From: Morella rubra
Taxonomy: Eukaryota; Streptophyta; Magnoliopsida; Fagales; Myricaceae
NCBI GenBank assembly: GCA_003952965.2
Contig: CM025853.1
Location: forward strand, 3,127,622 to 3,191,621
Reading direction: 5' to 3'
Length of the DNA stretch: 64,000 nucleotides
The notes beneath the pieces were generated by a model, which made no database searches, was not told the origin of the DNA, and was given only the letters and a program-made list of their open reading frames with translations. Shown here one piece after another: positions 23,319-34,459 of this stretch; positions within the stretch are counted from its first letter, which is position 1; every line of letters starts with the position of its first letter. The position numbers were made by a program, and so were the translations under genes.

Positions 23319-25132
23319 TATTTATTTTTTTAATCGAGTGTTTGGACCAACTTAGGCATACCTCGATTAATCTGGGTCCCTACAATCTTCCCATTTCACA
23401 AAAGTTCTAAAAGTGAGCTCAAAGTTAATAGCACTACCAAAGTCCAAGCTTTAATTACGAGGCAACCTTCTTGGAGTTGCAAGTGTATAATAATACTTAG
23501 AAGATGATTTTTTGTTTTGTTTCATATTATGGATTATTTTATAAAAAGTTACTATTAAGAACTATAATTTTATGTAATATATTTTATTTTCTTAATACTT
23601 TATAGTAAGTTTACCACCTGCAGTCGGGTGACGATGACAGGTAGTATTTCTATGTGCTGCTCCGTAATGGTAGCAATTGTCTTTGACCCTGTTAAAACCA
23701 TTGCATATATATATTTTCTGAATTATTACTTATACAGAAGAGTTCGTGCTTGTAAGTGTTATGAATAAATTCAATAACTTCTTCAAAGTGGTGGGTTCAC
23801 GAGTTCTGCTTAGAAGGCTATTATTTACTTTATTTCATTTTATATTTATTCCAAGTTTTGGGTAAATATTGGTTTCAATTTATGGGATAAATTGCTTCGA
23901 TAGAAAAATCAGGAAGTGAATGGTTAAAGGTTTTTTCCTTAATTTTTTTAGTTAGTCACAGTGTATTCCCTCGGAAATGTTCTTGATGTCGAGTATCAAG
24001 GAATTGAATTGCTTCACATACTCTTTAACTGTGACAGTCTCCTTCGGTTTCTTGAGAGCATACATTGCAGCTAAAGGTGTGCTTCAGGAAAAAAAATTAT
24101 TTTCATTTCAAAATTTTTATTTAAAAATATAATTAACTCAAAATATAGTTGAAAAATAATAAAAAAAATTTAAAATCATCTTCCTTCTTATCAAATTATC
24201 TCTTTACATTACAATAAAAAAAAAATTATTCTAATAATATCTCTTCACTTTTTCTTCGACTCTCATAAAATTTTATTTTTCATTATTATTTTCTCAATTT
24301 ATCTCAATTTATCTCAATTTTTATAACATTTTAAAAAAATTATTAGTTAACAAAATAGCCTCAGTTTTCTTATTGATGGAGCAGGACATAAATGCCGGAT
24401 TTAAAAAAAATTTCAAAACTTTTTTTTTGTCTTTTTCCAATTGTTAATCGAAACACTCTCAAAACTTGTAGGAGCCATTTACCTTGATTTCGTTAACATC
24501 ACTCTTTAGAGTATTCTTAGTGGCTTATCTATTATAGTATTTTGGTTAGAATAGATAACTAGTTTATAAATAAAAAATTAAAAAATACTCCCTAGCAACT
24601 TATCTATTATAACAAATTTTAACAAAAAAATTTAACATGTGAATAGTGATTTCTCTATTTTTAGAAAACCACTGCTCACCTTATTATCTTAAAATATTAA
24701 TATCTCTATTTTCTTTTTTCTTTCTTTATCTTTTTTTTTTTCTTTCTTTCAAATTATTAAAAATAAATATTTCAAAATATAAATTTAAAAAAAAAAAAAA
24801 AATATTTAAAAAATAATTTTTAAATAAATAATAAAAAAAGATGATTATAATAAAAAAATTGTTAGAATATTTTTAAAAAATTGATAGTTAAAATAAAAAC
24901 ATTATACATTTTAAGAATTGATAGCTAAATTTGAATAAGGTGACAGGACGCTCTTCGCGAGTTAACGAAATCGATGGATACCTAATGCCCGCAGCCAAAC
25001 GATCTGAATATAGGCGAAGAAAGACGGTAAACCGAGAGTGAAAGGGTGTGGTAAGCAAAAGTGGAGAAGAGTAGCAGAGGAAGAGCAAGGCAAGAGAAGT
25101 AAGAAAGCGGAAAAAGAAAGAGGGAGAAGAAG
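23319..25132. other. AT-rich intergenic DNA with retrotransposon scraps
   Basis: Apart from the gag remnant at 23963-24075, this is low-complexity AT-rich sequence, including poly-A and poly-T runs near 24150-24900. A Y-patch/GA-rich leader begins at about 25020 for the complex I gene that follows. Confidence 0.5.
23963..24075 (-). pseudogene. Retrotransposon gag remnant
   Basis: On the minus strand the translation reads AAMYALKKPKETVTVKEYVK and QFNSLILDIKNISE. This matches the plant LTR-retrotransposon Gag pattern 'L..LK....TVREYV..F.SL.LDI..MSE'. Only about 38 codons survive and there is no LTR or pol beside it. Confidence 0.6.
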
Positions 25133-27161
25133 ATGGGGGGAGGAATGGAGGCGAACAAGAACAAGTTCATAGAGGAGTGGAGCTCAGCCCGAGAGAACCT
25201 CGAGCACAACTTCCGCTGGAGTCGCCGCAACCTAGCCCTCGTCGGCTTGTTCGGCCTCGCCCTCCCCATCCTCGTCTACAAGGGAATAGTCCGTGAATTC
25301 GTAATTTCCCCCACAAATCTCTCTTGGTCATTTCGTTTCATTTCATGCGCTCTGTCGACATCTTATGCGATCATTTCGTTTTCGTTTCTCTGTGGATCTG
25401 TTGCTAAATTTCCGTAATTTCAGTCGTGATTTTCTTGAAATCTGAGGATGAGAATCTAATCGGCCGTCTGCTTGCATCTGAGTTGATTATTATTGCCCGA
25501 TTGGTCCTTGTAGCTAAGATTGTGGTATTTGGTTTTTATCGAAACCGTAATCTGGTTGAATTAAGGGTTGAGAATCTAATAGAATTTCTTTGGGTGTTTC
25601 TCTAATACACTTCCTAGGAGTTTCGATTTCCATTTCTTCTAAAATGGTAGCTCTACATTGGTCTGTAGTTGACACTTCAGCTCAAATTTGTTCAGACAAC
25701 CAATGTGACAATCCTCAGGGTTTATGCATTGCAATTTTCAAAGATGTTACTCTAGCAGTGTTTCACTATGAGATATTCTGTGCGTTTTCATGGTAGGCAC
25801 TGATTACGGGTTTATGATATAAAGGGGAAAACTTGTTTAGAAAATTGAGGTTCTTGTTTCTAGATAATTTTAATGTTAATATGTAAAACCTTGGGCCAAT
25901 AACTATCCATGGGAGAGAGGTTCCAGTTCCAGGTATAAGAAAAACATCAGGTCACTTCTTAGCACAGTATGCCTTATTTAAAATTTTTTTTTCATGTGTT
26001 ACGAAATACCAATTTTTCCTCTTGACCCATATTCCTATGCTTTGTTTATAATGGGAGATATCGTTGATTGTTACAAAGGTTTTTGAATTCTTCTGGACTG
26101 GCATCAAAATCACCCACATCCATCTGTTCAACATTTGTTTCTCTCAGCGGCGAAGGAAAAAAAAAAGAGAGCCACCTTAAAGATTGACCTCTTGATTGCT
26201 TTCACATTCTTCAACGTGAAGAAAAGCAATTATTATTCCCTTAGATGTTCCTTTTAAGAAATTCTTATTGCTCTTGTGGTGGATGTTATAGTGGTAGAAT
26301 CAGGGAAGAAGGTTGATGTCCTATAGTTTTGGAACTAGTTTTTGTTACAGATTCGATATATTCTGCATATCAGCTGCTTTATATTTTTGCAAATCCCTGT
26401 CACAAAAAATTTCAACATCATGTATCTTCCAAAATTTTCCTGTCATAAACTGTTTTGGTGTGTCCACCGCGCTTGTTGGGGGGGAGGGGGGGGGATTGTT
26501 GAACTACCATTTCCTAAAGTCCACAGGTGATTCTTTGGTGATCCTACTGGGCTATATTGAAGGTAAAAAGAGCTAGGTATTCCTGTAGCTAAAAGGGACA
26601 CCTTTTGAACTGCAAGTTAATCGTGGTGGAATGTAGTGAGTCTTATGTAGAGCATCTGATGTGTCAATTTGGAGTACATAAGCAATTACATTGGTTTAAA
26701 TAAGGCTAGTCCTTGGGGGCTTGATGTAGCTAGCCTGTTGTTGGATAGTGACAAATGTACAAGACCCAACACAGAAACATCAAGAGGCTTAGGATCGTGC
26801 GGTGCATTGTGTGTTCCTTGAAGAAGGTGTTAAATCCCTAGTAGGGGGGTTATTAGGTTTGACACCTTTTCTGTGTTGTATTTTTGTGAAAAGTTTGTTC
26901 TGGGGTGTGGCACCGGCTCTCCAAACGCTATTGTGTATCAAGGTATAACACTTATCCGACATGGAAACAGTTCTTCCAGAGTACTGTTTGAAAAACAACT
27001 GCATGGTATCCTGAAGTTTTTGTATTTGTATTGTTTAGTTGGTGGAAACAGTTATTCCAGACTTTCACTTTAACTGATTGACTTTGCTAACATTTTGTTA
27101 ACCGTGGTTACAGCATATGCAAGATGAGGATGCAGGCAAGCCGTACAGGAAGTTCCTGTAA
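25133..27161 (+). CDS. Complex I B4-type (NDUFB4-like) small subunit, two exons
   Basis: Exon 1 is 25133-25300 and exon 2 is 27114-27161, split by a 1813-bp GT-AG intron (donor TTC|GTAATT, acceptor TTACAG|CAT). The product has 71 residues: MGGGMEANKNKFIEEW, then RENLEHNFRW, a membrane helix at about 34-50 (LALVGLFGLALPILVYK), and the short exon-2 tail HMQDEDAGKPYRKFL. Length and sequence agree with the plant protein annotated as NADH dehydrogenase 1 beta subcomplex subunit 4-type (Arabidopsis At2g31490 from memory), an accessory subunit of mitochondrial complex I in the inner membrane. A run of GA-rich leader precedes the ATG. Confidence 0.9.
25301..27113 (+). other. Large intron of the complex I subunit gene
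   Basis: 1.8 kb with no coding content that I can support. A G-rich run (GGGGGGGAGGGGGGGGG) occurs near 26478. No complete transposon ends were found inside. Confidence 0.7.
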
Positions 27162-28430
27162 GACTTCTGAAATGCGTACTAATAATCATGGGGGGTAATA
27201 GAGCTGTGTTCTCTATTGGACCACATAAGGGCACTTTTCATGATCAGGGAAAGTAAATGCTTTTTTTTTTTTGTGAAAATTTGTAGCAAGCGTTGTTCTG
27301 ACTTTTTCATTGTACTTTGCAAATTATGCTTTGTCAAGAATACTGAATATTTGACTATCAAGTTGTTCCTTTTCTGATCTTTTCAATATTCTCCTTTTTT
27401 AATAAAAAAAAAAAATGGTCTTGTATTACAGAAAATTTTGGATTACCAGGTATCCTTGCAATTAATAACCTAAGATTCTAGACTTCTAGTTATAAATAAA
27501 AGAGTGATGCCCCGGAGCAAACATAATATACGACATTGGGTATGTTCATTTAATTTGCTCGTGGCATGGGATAGTGGGTATGTTCCCCCTATAAATGATC
27601 ATGATAGGGCAACAAATAGCGTCGTTTTTAGGTAAGGCTCTAAAACTTACCATCAAAATTCTCAAAACGGTTCTTCGTACAAGAGAAATAATCCACAAAT
27701 AGAAGATTTAAAAGCTAGTTCATTAAAAAAAAATTCATTCATTCATAAATTTATAAAATAATTTCCACCTACACGCAGCTTCGTGAAGAGTGGAGAAACC
27801 TACAAACAGTCTCAAATAACCACTGTACTAAACTAAAAATAAGATAAAAGAAAAAAAGAAAAAACAAGTGCTTGGATTGTCAGGATATAACCAATACAAG
27901 GCCGTCGTGGAGGCTGAAGAACTCCAAACGGCCTTGGAGTCATCTGCAATAATCAAGGGAGCAATGACAGATTTGAAGGCGGTTGAGTAGGTCACCACAC
28001 CGACATTAGTTGACTGAAGAGTAAGAGCACTAGATGACTCTGAGCAAAGTTAAAAGAAAACTCAAAAGAAACAGAAATAGGGAAGATGTGGAGAGGGTGC
28101 CGTGTGAGGAGCACATGCTTGAGGACGAGCCACCGAACAAGATGGAGGTGGAAGATCGGAGAATCAAGAGGAAGTTGGTAGTGCGCCTGAAACAAAACAA
28201 CCGGCGCCCGATATTCAGCAATGTTTCTCTCAAAATTGGCCTCTTCTCTCGTTATCTGCTAGTAGTTGCTCTCAGTTTTAATTATTACACGACACCCATC
28301 TCCCGCACATTTTCATACTTCCCATCTCCCACACATTTCCATATTTTCTTGGTTAATTGTACAGCTTTGCTTGTAGAGAGCACAATTCTGGGACACGCTT
28401 GTATAGTTAGTTTTCTATTTAAACTCCCGC
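27162..28430. other. Intergenic stretch, unclear coding relics
   Basis: This holds the 3' flank of the complex I gene, then AT-rich DNA. From about 27900 to 28230 the sequence is more GC-balanced and has short open frames (for example YKAVVEAEELQTALESS near 27896, and a Lys/Arg-rich frame from 28034). I do not recognise these; they may be gene relics, since the decayed DUF26 gene follows directly. Confidence 0.4.
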
Positions 28431-29150
28431 GCGTGTACATATCGAAACTGCTTTCGGTCTGCCGTCTGCCTCCTCTCTACCCACTCCTGCTCAAGTCCTG
28501 AGAATTTTACCATCAACGACCCGTACGCGAAACGAACCTCCAAGAACTCGCAAGCTATCTTTCATATGAAACACCAGACAAAGGTTTCAGTCTTGATTCC
28601 CTGGGCCATGGCAACGGCCAAGACCAAGTATATGGGCTCGCTTTTTTGCCGTGAGGATGTTTCGGATGCAGACTGCTCAAACTGTGTTGCCAATGCAACC
28701 AAAGAGATTCGGAACCGTTGCCCTTATAACAAAGCTGCAATCATATGGTACGAGGACGAGTGCTTACTCAAGTATGCATGCAGATAAGGATTGCTTTGTC
28801 AGCTTGACTACCAAAACGTGGTGCTTTGCGCCAAGGATCTTGCAAGTGAGTCCACAGTAGTACTATCTAAAGAAGGGACAACAAGCTTGTTGAGCCTATT
28901 AGCCAAAGAAACTCTGTTGACTCGAGAGATGTACGCATGCAAGCGGAAGTTTAGAGCTCAATGCAGCGTCCACTAAACCGCACGTACGGGTTGACTCAGT
29001 GTTCCAGGGATCGATATTTCTGGCTCTTTCTGAGGGACTTGTCTTGATTTCGCAATCAGGAAACTTTCCCAACGTTGTGGTAAATCAGCATCGAGGAGGA
29101 GGGGTTTTTTTGGGTGGAAGTTGCATCGTAAAATTTCTCACTACTGAAAT
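28431..29150 (+). pseudogene. Cysteine-rich repeat secretory protein (two DUF26 domains), decayed
   Basis: Parts of a plant secreted DUF26 (Gnk2-type) protein appear in several frames. A start like NFTINDPYAK sits near 28504-28535 and YETPDKGFSLDSLG follows in another frame. CREDVSDADCSNCVANATKE then RNRCPYNKAAIIWYEDECLLK gives the first domain's C-x8-C-x2-C core (residues from about 28650). GLTQCSRD and GGGVFLGGSC near 28990-29125 give the remains of the second domain. At least three frame changes and stops break it. The family is apoplastic or plasmodesmal and linked to defence, but this copy cannot make a full protein. Confidence 0.8.
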
Positions 29151-29205
29151 GTTGCAACGACCAAAAGGCCGGTTCTCAATAGAAACCGAATTAATATACT
29201 TATAA

Positions 29206-30126
29206 ATTGTTCCTTGTTTGTAATTAAAATAATACATTCAGATAAATAAGGTTCTAATTAAAAATTTGTTTACAAGACCTCAGTGATATTAATTAAACCC
29301 GTTAATTAACTATCGATTATGCTACTCACACATTTATGCGGAAATCTAATTTATCAGAGTAAATGTATGCAGCATATTTATCATTAATAAGTGATTATTA
29401 TTCTCCAGAAATATTCACCTATATATCCGAGTTAGTTGAAAATCATGTACATTAATTTCTAAGGTAGCCTAGCTAGCCTGTGGGTGTATGTAAACCTCAA
29501 CCTGTGTTGTATGATCCATAATAGTACTGATTTACCATATTAGTATTTTAATTTATCACTTTTAAAATGTGCTAAACATGGTAGATGCTAATTAATATGT
29601 TAAGTACTAGAATTTGAGAATGGGAATTACTCATGTAATATAATCTATCTATGCCCTCGAATTTGACAACAATTATCAGTGTCTATAATATCTACCTACT
29701 AATTAGTAGAATATCCTGAGAATTTTAGAGGACCATGATCTATAATGTTTTTCAGTTTTAGAAAATTTAAATTAGCTAAATGACATGTTTGAGTTTATCA
29801 ATTAATAATATGAGGTAGAATTCATATGAAGGGATGACCTAAAATGGTGATATAAAAATATTTTCTATAAAATGATGATCCATATGGCAATTTAAGATAG
29901 TAAACAAAACACTCTTTTAGTTAGGAGCAAAATATATCTTTTATAATTTGTTATTCAAATTGCACGACGCAACTCTCTCTGAATTATTGCTACAATTCAA
30001 GTAGGAAATTATAGAGGAATTTAGTCATTATTTCATCCTTAAGAAGGATACTTTTGGATTTGAACGGAGGAGCGTTATAAAACTAGCATTAAAGAAAAGC
30101 TGCCAGTAAAAAACAAGACTGAGACG
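29206..30126. other. AT-rich spacer, nothing recognised
   Basis: AT-rich DNA between the DUF26 relic and the first F-box gene. It has no coding potential or transposon ends. The last 100 bp are the F-box leader. Confidence 0.5.
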
Positions 30127-31350
30127 ATGGAACCGAGGAGAAGAAGACGTAGAACCACCAACTCCGGCGGCATATCTAGGTTGCAAAGAGCGGCCGCCGC
30201 TGTCTTTAGCAACGAAGATCTCCTTGTAGAGATTTTTTCGCGTGTTCCTGTGAAGCCTATTGTCAGATTCAAATCTGTTTGCAAACAATGGTACTCTCTT
30301 ATCTCTGATCCTACATTTAGTGTCATGCATGCCCGGAAAAACCATAGTTGCAATGGTTTATTGTTAAGAAGCACTCTCACACAGCACCCGGCACTGTCAC
30401 TCGTCCCCTTTGAGGGCTATCAACCTCCTAGGGTTTTACCTTTCGAGTTCCTCAACAACCAAGATACAGATCTTCTGCATTCTTGCAAGGGCTTGTTATG
30501 CTATTCAATAGCTAATCTGGATGATTCCATGCTCACTGCTTACTACATTTGTCATCTTGCTTCCGGAAAATCCACAAGAATCGCTGTGCTTGATGTACCC
30601 TTAGTGGCAGATCTAAGGGCTGTCAATATAGCTTTTGATCCTTTGCAGTCAGTTCACTACAAAGTTATCTTTGTTTATGAGATATCTTCGGCACTGTCAA
30701 GTCGCCTAATCAAAATCGATACTTTCTTGTCGGAGACCCAATCTTGGAAGCCCATTAACAAAGTTATTATTGTGCCCAATGGTGTGATATTCAACCATAA
30801 AGGGGTTTACTTGGACAGCACGATTTACTGGTTTGATCAAGGAGAAGAATCAGTTTGGTACTTTGATTTAGATGAAGAGTATGTAGACAAAATGCCAGCG
30901 CCAAAGGTTCCATGGGGACCCTTGGCTTTTAGAATGAGTCTGGAGTATTTTGGAGAGTCAGGTGGCAATCTACATATTATTACAGCCAACAGACCCTATG
31001 GGACGGATTTCACAGTCTACGAGATGCAAAGTGACAAGTCTTGTTGGTTTGTGAAATATCGTGGTGATCTTGATGATGTTGCAGAAGAATTCCCTAGGAT
31101 GGTCCGCGGTCCTCACTATGCTATAGGTTATGCCTATGTTTTGCTGTGCCTACTTGAAGGAGAAACACAAGATGATCAGTCATCAAATCTTGTCCTGGTG
31201 GTACCCGGGAAAGTGATCTCTTATAATCTAAAAGATAACTCCTTCAAGCAGCTCTGTGATCTGCGCCCGGCTAGAAGCTTTGGTATATCTGCACTAGGAG
31301 ATGGAGGGATCATAACTCATCAATACTTCGAGACCCTTGCTCGCATTTAG
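30127..31350 (+). CDS. F-box protein with FBA-type interaction domain
   Basis: This intronless gene has 407 codons. After a basic start (MEPRRRRRRTT), an F-box spans about residues 26-70: FSNEDLLVEIFSRVPVKPIV, then RFKSVCKQWYSLISDPTF, the typical LP..L...I..R.P...L.R...VC..W..LI. pattern. The remainder is an F-box-associated domain with the usual kelch-like features (YICHLASGK, then IYWFDQGEESVWYFDLDEE, VVPGKVISYNLKDNSFKQLC). Such proteins recruit targets to SCF ubiquitin ligases through SKP1/ASK; the target is unknown. It is the most diverged of the three plus-strand F-box genes here, but shares the C-terminal 'VPGK(V/I)(I/V)SYNL' motif with them. Confidence 0.92.
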   Translation: MEPRRRRRRTTNSGGISRLQRAAAAVFSNEDLLVEIFSRVPVKPIVRFKSVCKQWYSLISDPTFSVMHARKNHSCNGLLLRSTLTQHPALSLVPFEGYQPPRVLPFEFLNNQDTDLLHSCKGLLCYSIANLDDSMLTAYYICHLASGKSTRIAVLDVPLVADLRAVNIAFDPLQSVHYKVIFVYEISSALSSRLIKIDTFLSETQSWKPINKVIIVPNGVIFNHKGVYLDSTIYWFDQGEESVWYFDLDEEYVDKMPAPKVPWGPLAFRMSLEYFGESGGNLHIITANRPYGTDFTVYEMQSDKSCWFVKYRGDLDDVAEEFPRMVRGPHYAIGYAYVLLCLLEGETQDDQSSNLVLVVPGKVISYNLKDNSFKQLCDLRPARSFGISALGDGGIITHQYFETLARI

Positions 31351-33265
31351 TGGTGGCATTACTTTTTTTACCTCCAGCTTCCTTCTCCTCTTACCCATTA
31401 AGCTAGTATACTGCTGATCATGACTATGTTTTTTTTTTGTGGTGTTTGCTAATTAAGCTATATATGGTTTAGAACTGTATAATTAGTACTCTGTCTGTAT
31501 GGGGGTTGAATCTTATTTGCTTTAAATTTCAGACATTGTGTGAGATTTTCTAATATTTAGTAAGGTTGAAAATTTAGTAACCTTGACTCTTTCTAGATTT
31601 TGTTATAATTATTTAGATTAATTACTGCTACAGTCCTTGTACTATTTAATTTTTAACAAATCAGTTCTTTAAGTACAACTTTGAATAGGCCAGTACCTAT
31701 GGTCTATTTTTTAGATGTATGAGTCTTCCTGTTCACTAAAAGTTAATCAATTCACTGAAGATTGATATGGAGTTGGGGTCAAGATGTCCATTGTGAAGGA
31801 CGGGAGGACCTATGTGTGTGAAAAATAAACTACAGGATAGACCCGTTCAAAATTATACTCTCATTGTATCGATAAGAAGCCTAATTATTTAGCCAACTTG
31901 GAAGCAGGGTGGTCATGTATTAAAGCACTATACACTGGTCTGCCCAAAAACCTCAAGTATTGTAGGTAAAGATGGTGCGCAAGGGAGTGAGACAACAAAA
32001 CTATGGGGGCAGCAGGCACTTGCTTTGTTTTCTGGGTTAGTAAAGTATGACATAATTGATGTATTTCGAGAGTGGCAATGTGGTCTCCCAACCAGAAGAC
32101 CGTGGATTTAGGGAGTATGAAGTGGGTTACAGCTCGAGAAGAACTTCTAACATGGCACTGATCGTTACCTGTAAGTGGTAGCAAAATGTTTGCCAAGGTC
32201 GAAGGACACAGCAGTAAGACCTGCAGCTTGCAGGTATTTACAGAATGAAACACAGCGTCGTGCTCACAGGATTTATGTTAGGGGATTGAGGATTTTGTAG
32301 ACAGTATATCCTATAGGTAGTTATGAGTACCATATATGCTTTGAACTTGGCGCATACATAATCGCAACAGATGAAAATTTGCAGGATTTGTACCCAAAAA
32401 TTATGAAAAACGGATAATTTTGCTTTTCTCTGTCAAGGACCATAGTTTATCCTCTTCATAAAAGAAAGAGGGAAAACAATGCCATGTTAGATAAAACAAT
32501 GCCATGTTAGATAACCCCCCATTGAAGAGCTTTCCTGCAACTTTAAAACCGAATCTGCAGAGAAATTAAGAAGAAGTTAGATTACCTACTTGATCTCCCT
32601 GATTCTGCAGGCCGTACAAAGTCTCTTCCGAATTTCAAATCCAATCTGAAAAAAACAAAAAAACAAAAACTACTGTGTAATGGGAAACAAACTCTTTCAA
32701 TTCAATCATTTTTGTCTCTCAAGTCAACGCTGGTAGATGAGCCACCCACTAATGTGACCCATTCAAAGCCGGCCACTCCCTTCACTTTGCGTGGGCTGTG
32801 ATCATATATTTTCTTAAGCTCAATGATTAAAATTGTTGGAATTAATTTATTCTGAGTTCTGTAACCTGTTACCAAGAATTCTTAAATATTTTAAGACGGT
32901 ATTTTTATTTTTGGTTTTAAAAGAATTCTCACATATATACCTCAAATTATTGCCGTGTCGAAGGAATACTCAATTAGTAATTTTATTTTGGAAGTACATT
33001 TAACTACAGAATTAAACAGGAAGACAATTAAATTTTATTATTGGTCTGACTTAAGGGTCAAATCAGACTAGACCATAATTAATTAATTTTTATAACTTAA
33101 AAGGTATCAAATTGAAACGTGAAGGCACAATTAATTTACCTAATAGTTAAATAAAATACTCACAAGTTGTTAAATAGGAATTTCCCAGAAAGGCTCTTTA
33201 CTCTTTTTCTCTGCGTCTCTGTCCAGTCCGTCTCCGAGGTCTGAAATTCCTGCCACCGTCCAATA
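31351..33265. other. Intergenic, nothing coding supported
   Basis: 3' flank of the first F-box gene, then AT-rich DNA. A minus-strand open frame at 31885-32253 (122 codons) has no recognisable domain. A perfect 20-bp tandem duplication (unit AAAACAATGCCATGTTAGAT) lies at 32473-32512. The last ~90 bp are the pyrimidine-rich leader of the next F-box gene. Confidence 0.5.
32473..32512. repeat. Two-copy 20-bp tandem repeat
   Basis: The unit AAAACAATGCCATGTTAGAT occurs at 32473-32492 and 32493-32512 without mismatch. It is too short to say more than a recent replication-slippage type duplication. Confidence 0.9.
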
Positions 33266-34459
33266 ATGCTGAGTAGAACCAATGCAGCCACGGAGATTAT
33301 TGCACACAACGAGGATATCTTGGCGGAGATCCTCATCTATGTGCCGGCGAAGCCTCTTCTCTGCTTCAAATGCGTGTCCAGGCGTTGGCTCTCCCTTATC
33401 TCTAACCCTCACTTCTGTCGCCGCCATCAACAGCACCACTACCGTCGCACGTCTCTCTCCGGCATCTTCCTTCGCAGAAGAATCCCATCACATTTCCAGT
33501 TCGTCCCTCTTGATGGGACTCATTCTGCACCTCCCTTGAGGTCCCTCGATTTCTTCTCTGACAACAGCGGCTTCTTTCCCTCTCCTTCAGGTGCCAAGAT
33601 CTTACAGTCTTGCAATGGATTGTTCCTGTGCCGTAGCCTCGACAAGAAATCCGCAGACCAAAGGCATTCTTACTACGTTTGTAATCCGACGACTAAGCAA
33701 TTCTCGCAGCTTCCTTTTCTAGACACCGACGGACCCTGTACGATATTCGGTCTTTCTTTGGCGTTTGAACCTTCCAAATCGCCGTACTACCAAGTGGTTT
33801 GCGTTCGGAGCACTGCCGTTTCATTGTACTTCTACCAAATCGAGATATTCTCGTCCGAGACTCGAGCTTGGAGGCCTTGTGGCTCTCCGTTCGTCGCGCC
33901 GTATGACATGGTGTTCGACTACGGCGTATTTTGGAACGGGGCGGTTCATTGGCTTAGTCCTTCAGGGGCTGCGAGGTGCTTTTATATTGGCAATGAAGTT
34001 CTCGGAACAATGCCGAGTCCTCCGGGTTCGGAAGCCAGGGGCACGAGGAGGTTCAGATATTTCGGAGAGTCCGGTGGCCGTTTGCATCTTATCGAAGTCT
34101 ATGGTGCTCGCACTACCCAATTCAAAGTCTTTGAGATGGCGACCAACTACTCAGGATGGTTCGTGAAGTATGAGGCCGATATTCGCGGTATTGTTGCTTC
34201 GTATCCTGAAATGATCCGGGACTTCCTCGACCCACGCGATTCATGCTACTTTGCTTTCGCTATAATTTCCGTCCTTAGAAAGGATGAGGAGGCAGAGCTC
34301 CTGTTGCACGTACCTGGTAAGATCGTATCATATAATCTAAGAGATAAGAGTTTTAAGCAGCTTTGCGATTTAAGACCCAATCCCAATGAGACTAGGAGCT
34401 CGTTGCAGTTTGGATGGCTGGATGCCTATCCATATATGGAGACTCTGGCTTGTGTTTGA
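33266..34459 (+). CDS. F-box protein with FBA-type domain, duplicate pair member
   Basis: This intronless gene has 397 codons. The F-box at about residues 13-60 reads IAHNEDILAEILIYVPAKPL, then LCFKCVSRRWLSLISNPHF. The C-terminal FBA-like region includes YYVCNPTTKQFSQLPF, then RFRYFGESGGRLHLIEVYGA and VPGKIVSYNLRDKSFKQLCD. It is a close paralogue of the gene at 43148, with most blocks shared word for word. The probable role is substrate recognition in an SCF E3 ligase. The ATG at 33266 is the first in frame and aligns with the start of the paralogue. Confidence 0.92.
   Translation: MLSRTNAATEIIAHNEDILAEILIYVPAKPLLCFKCVSRRWLSLISNPHFCRRHQQHHYRRTSLSGIFLRRRIPSHFQFVPLDGTHSAPPLRSLDFFSDNSGFFPSPSGAKILQSCNGLFLCRSLDKKSADQRHSYYVCNPTTKQFSQLPFLDTDGPCTIFGLSLAFEPSKSPYYQVVCVRSTAVSLYFYQIEIFSSETRAWRPCGSPFVAPYDMVFDYGVFWNGAVHWLSPSGAARCFYIGNEVLGTMPSPPGSEARGTRRFRYFGESGGRLHLIEVYGARTTQFKVFEMATNYSGWFVKYEADIRGIVASYPEMIRDFLDPRDSCYFAFAIISVLRKDEEAELLLHVPGKIVSYNLRDKSFKQLCDLRPNPNETRSSLQFGWLDAYPYMETLACV

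Noticed and set aside
31885..32253. 122-codon minus-strand open frame
   Set aside because: No domain, motif or homologue recognised; composition is like surrounding non-coding DNA and there is no promoter or intron context.
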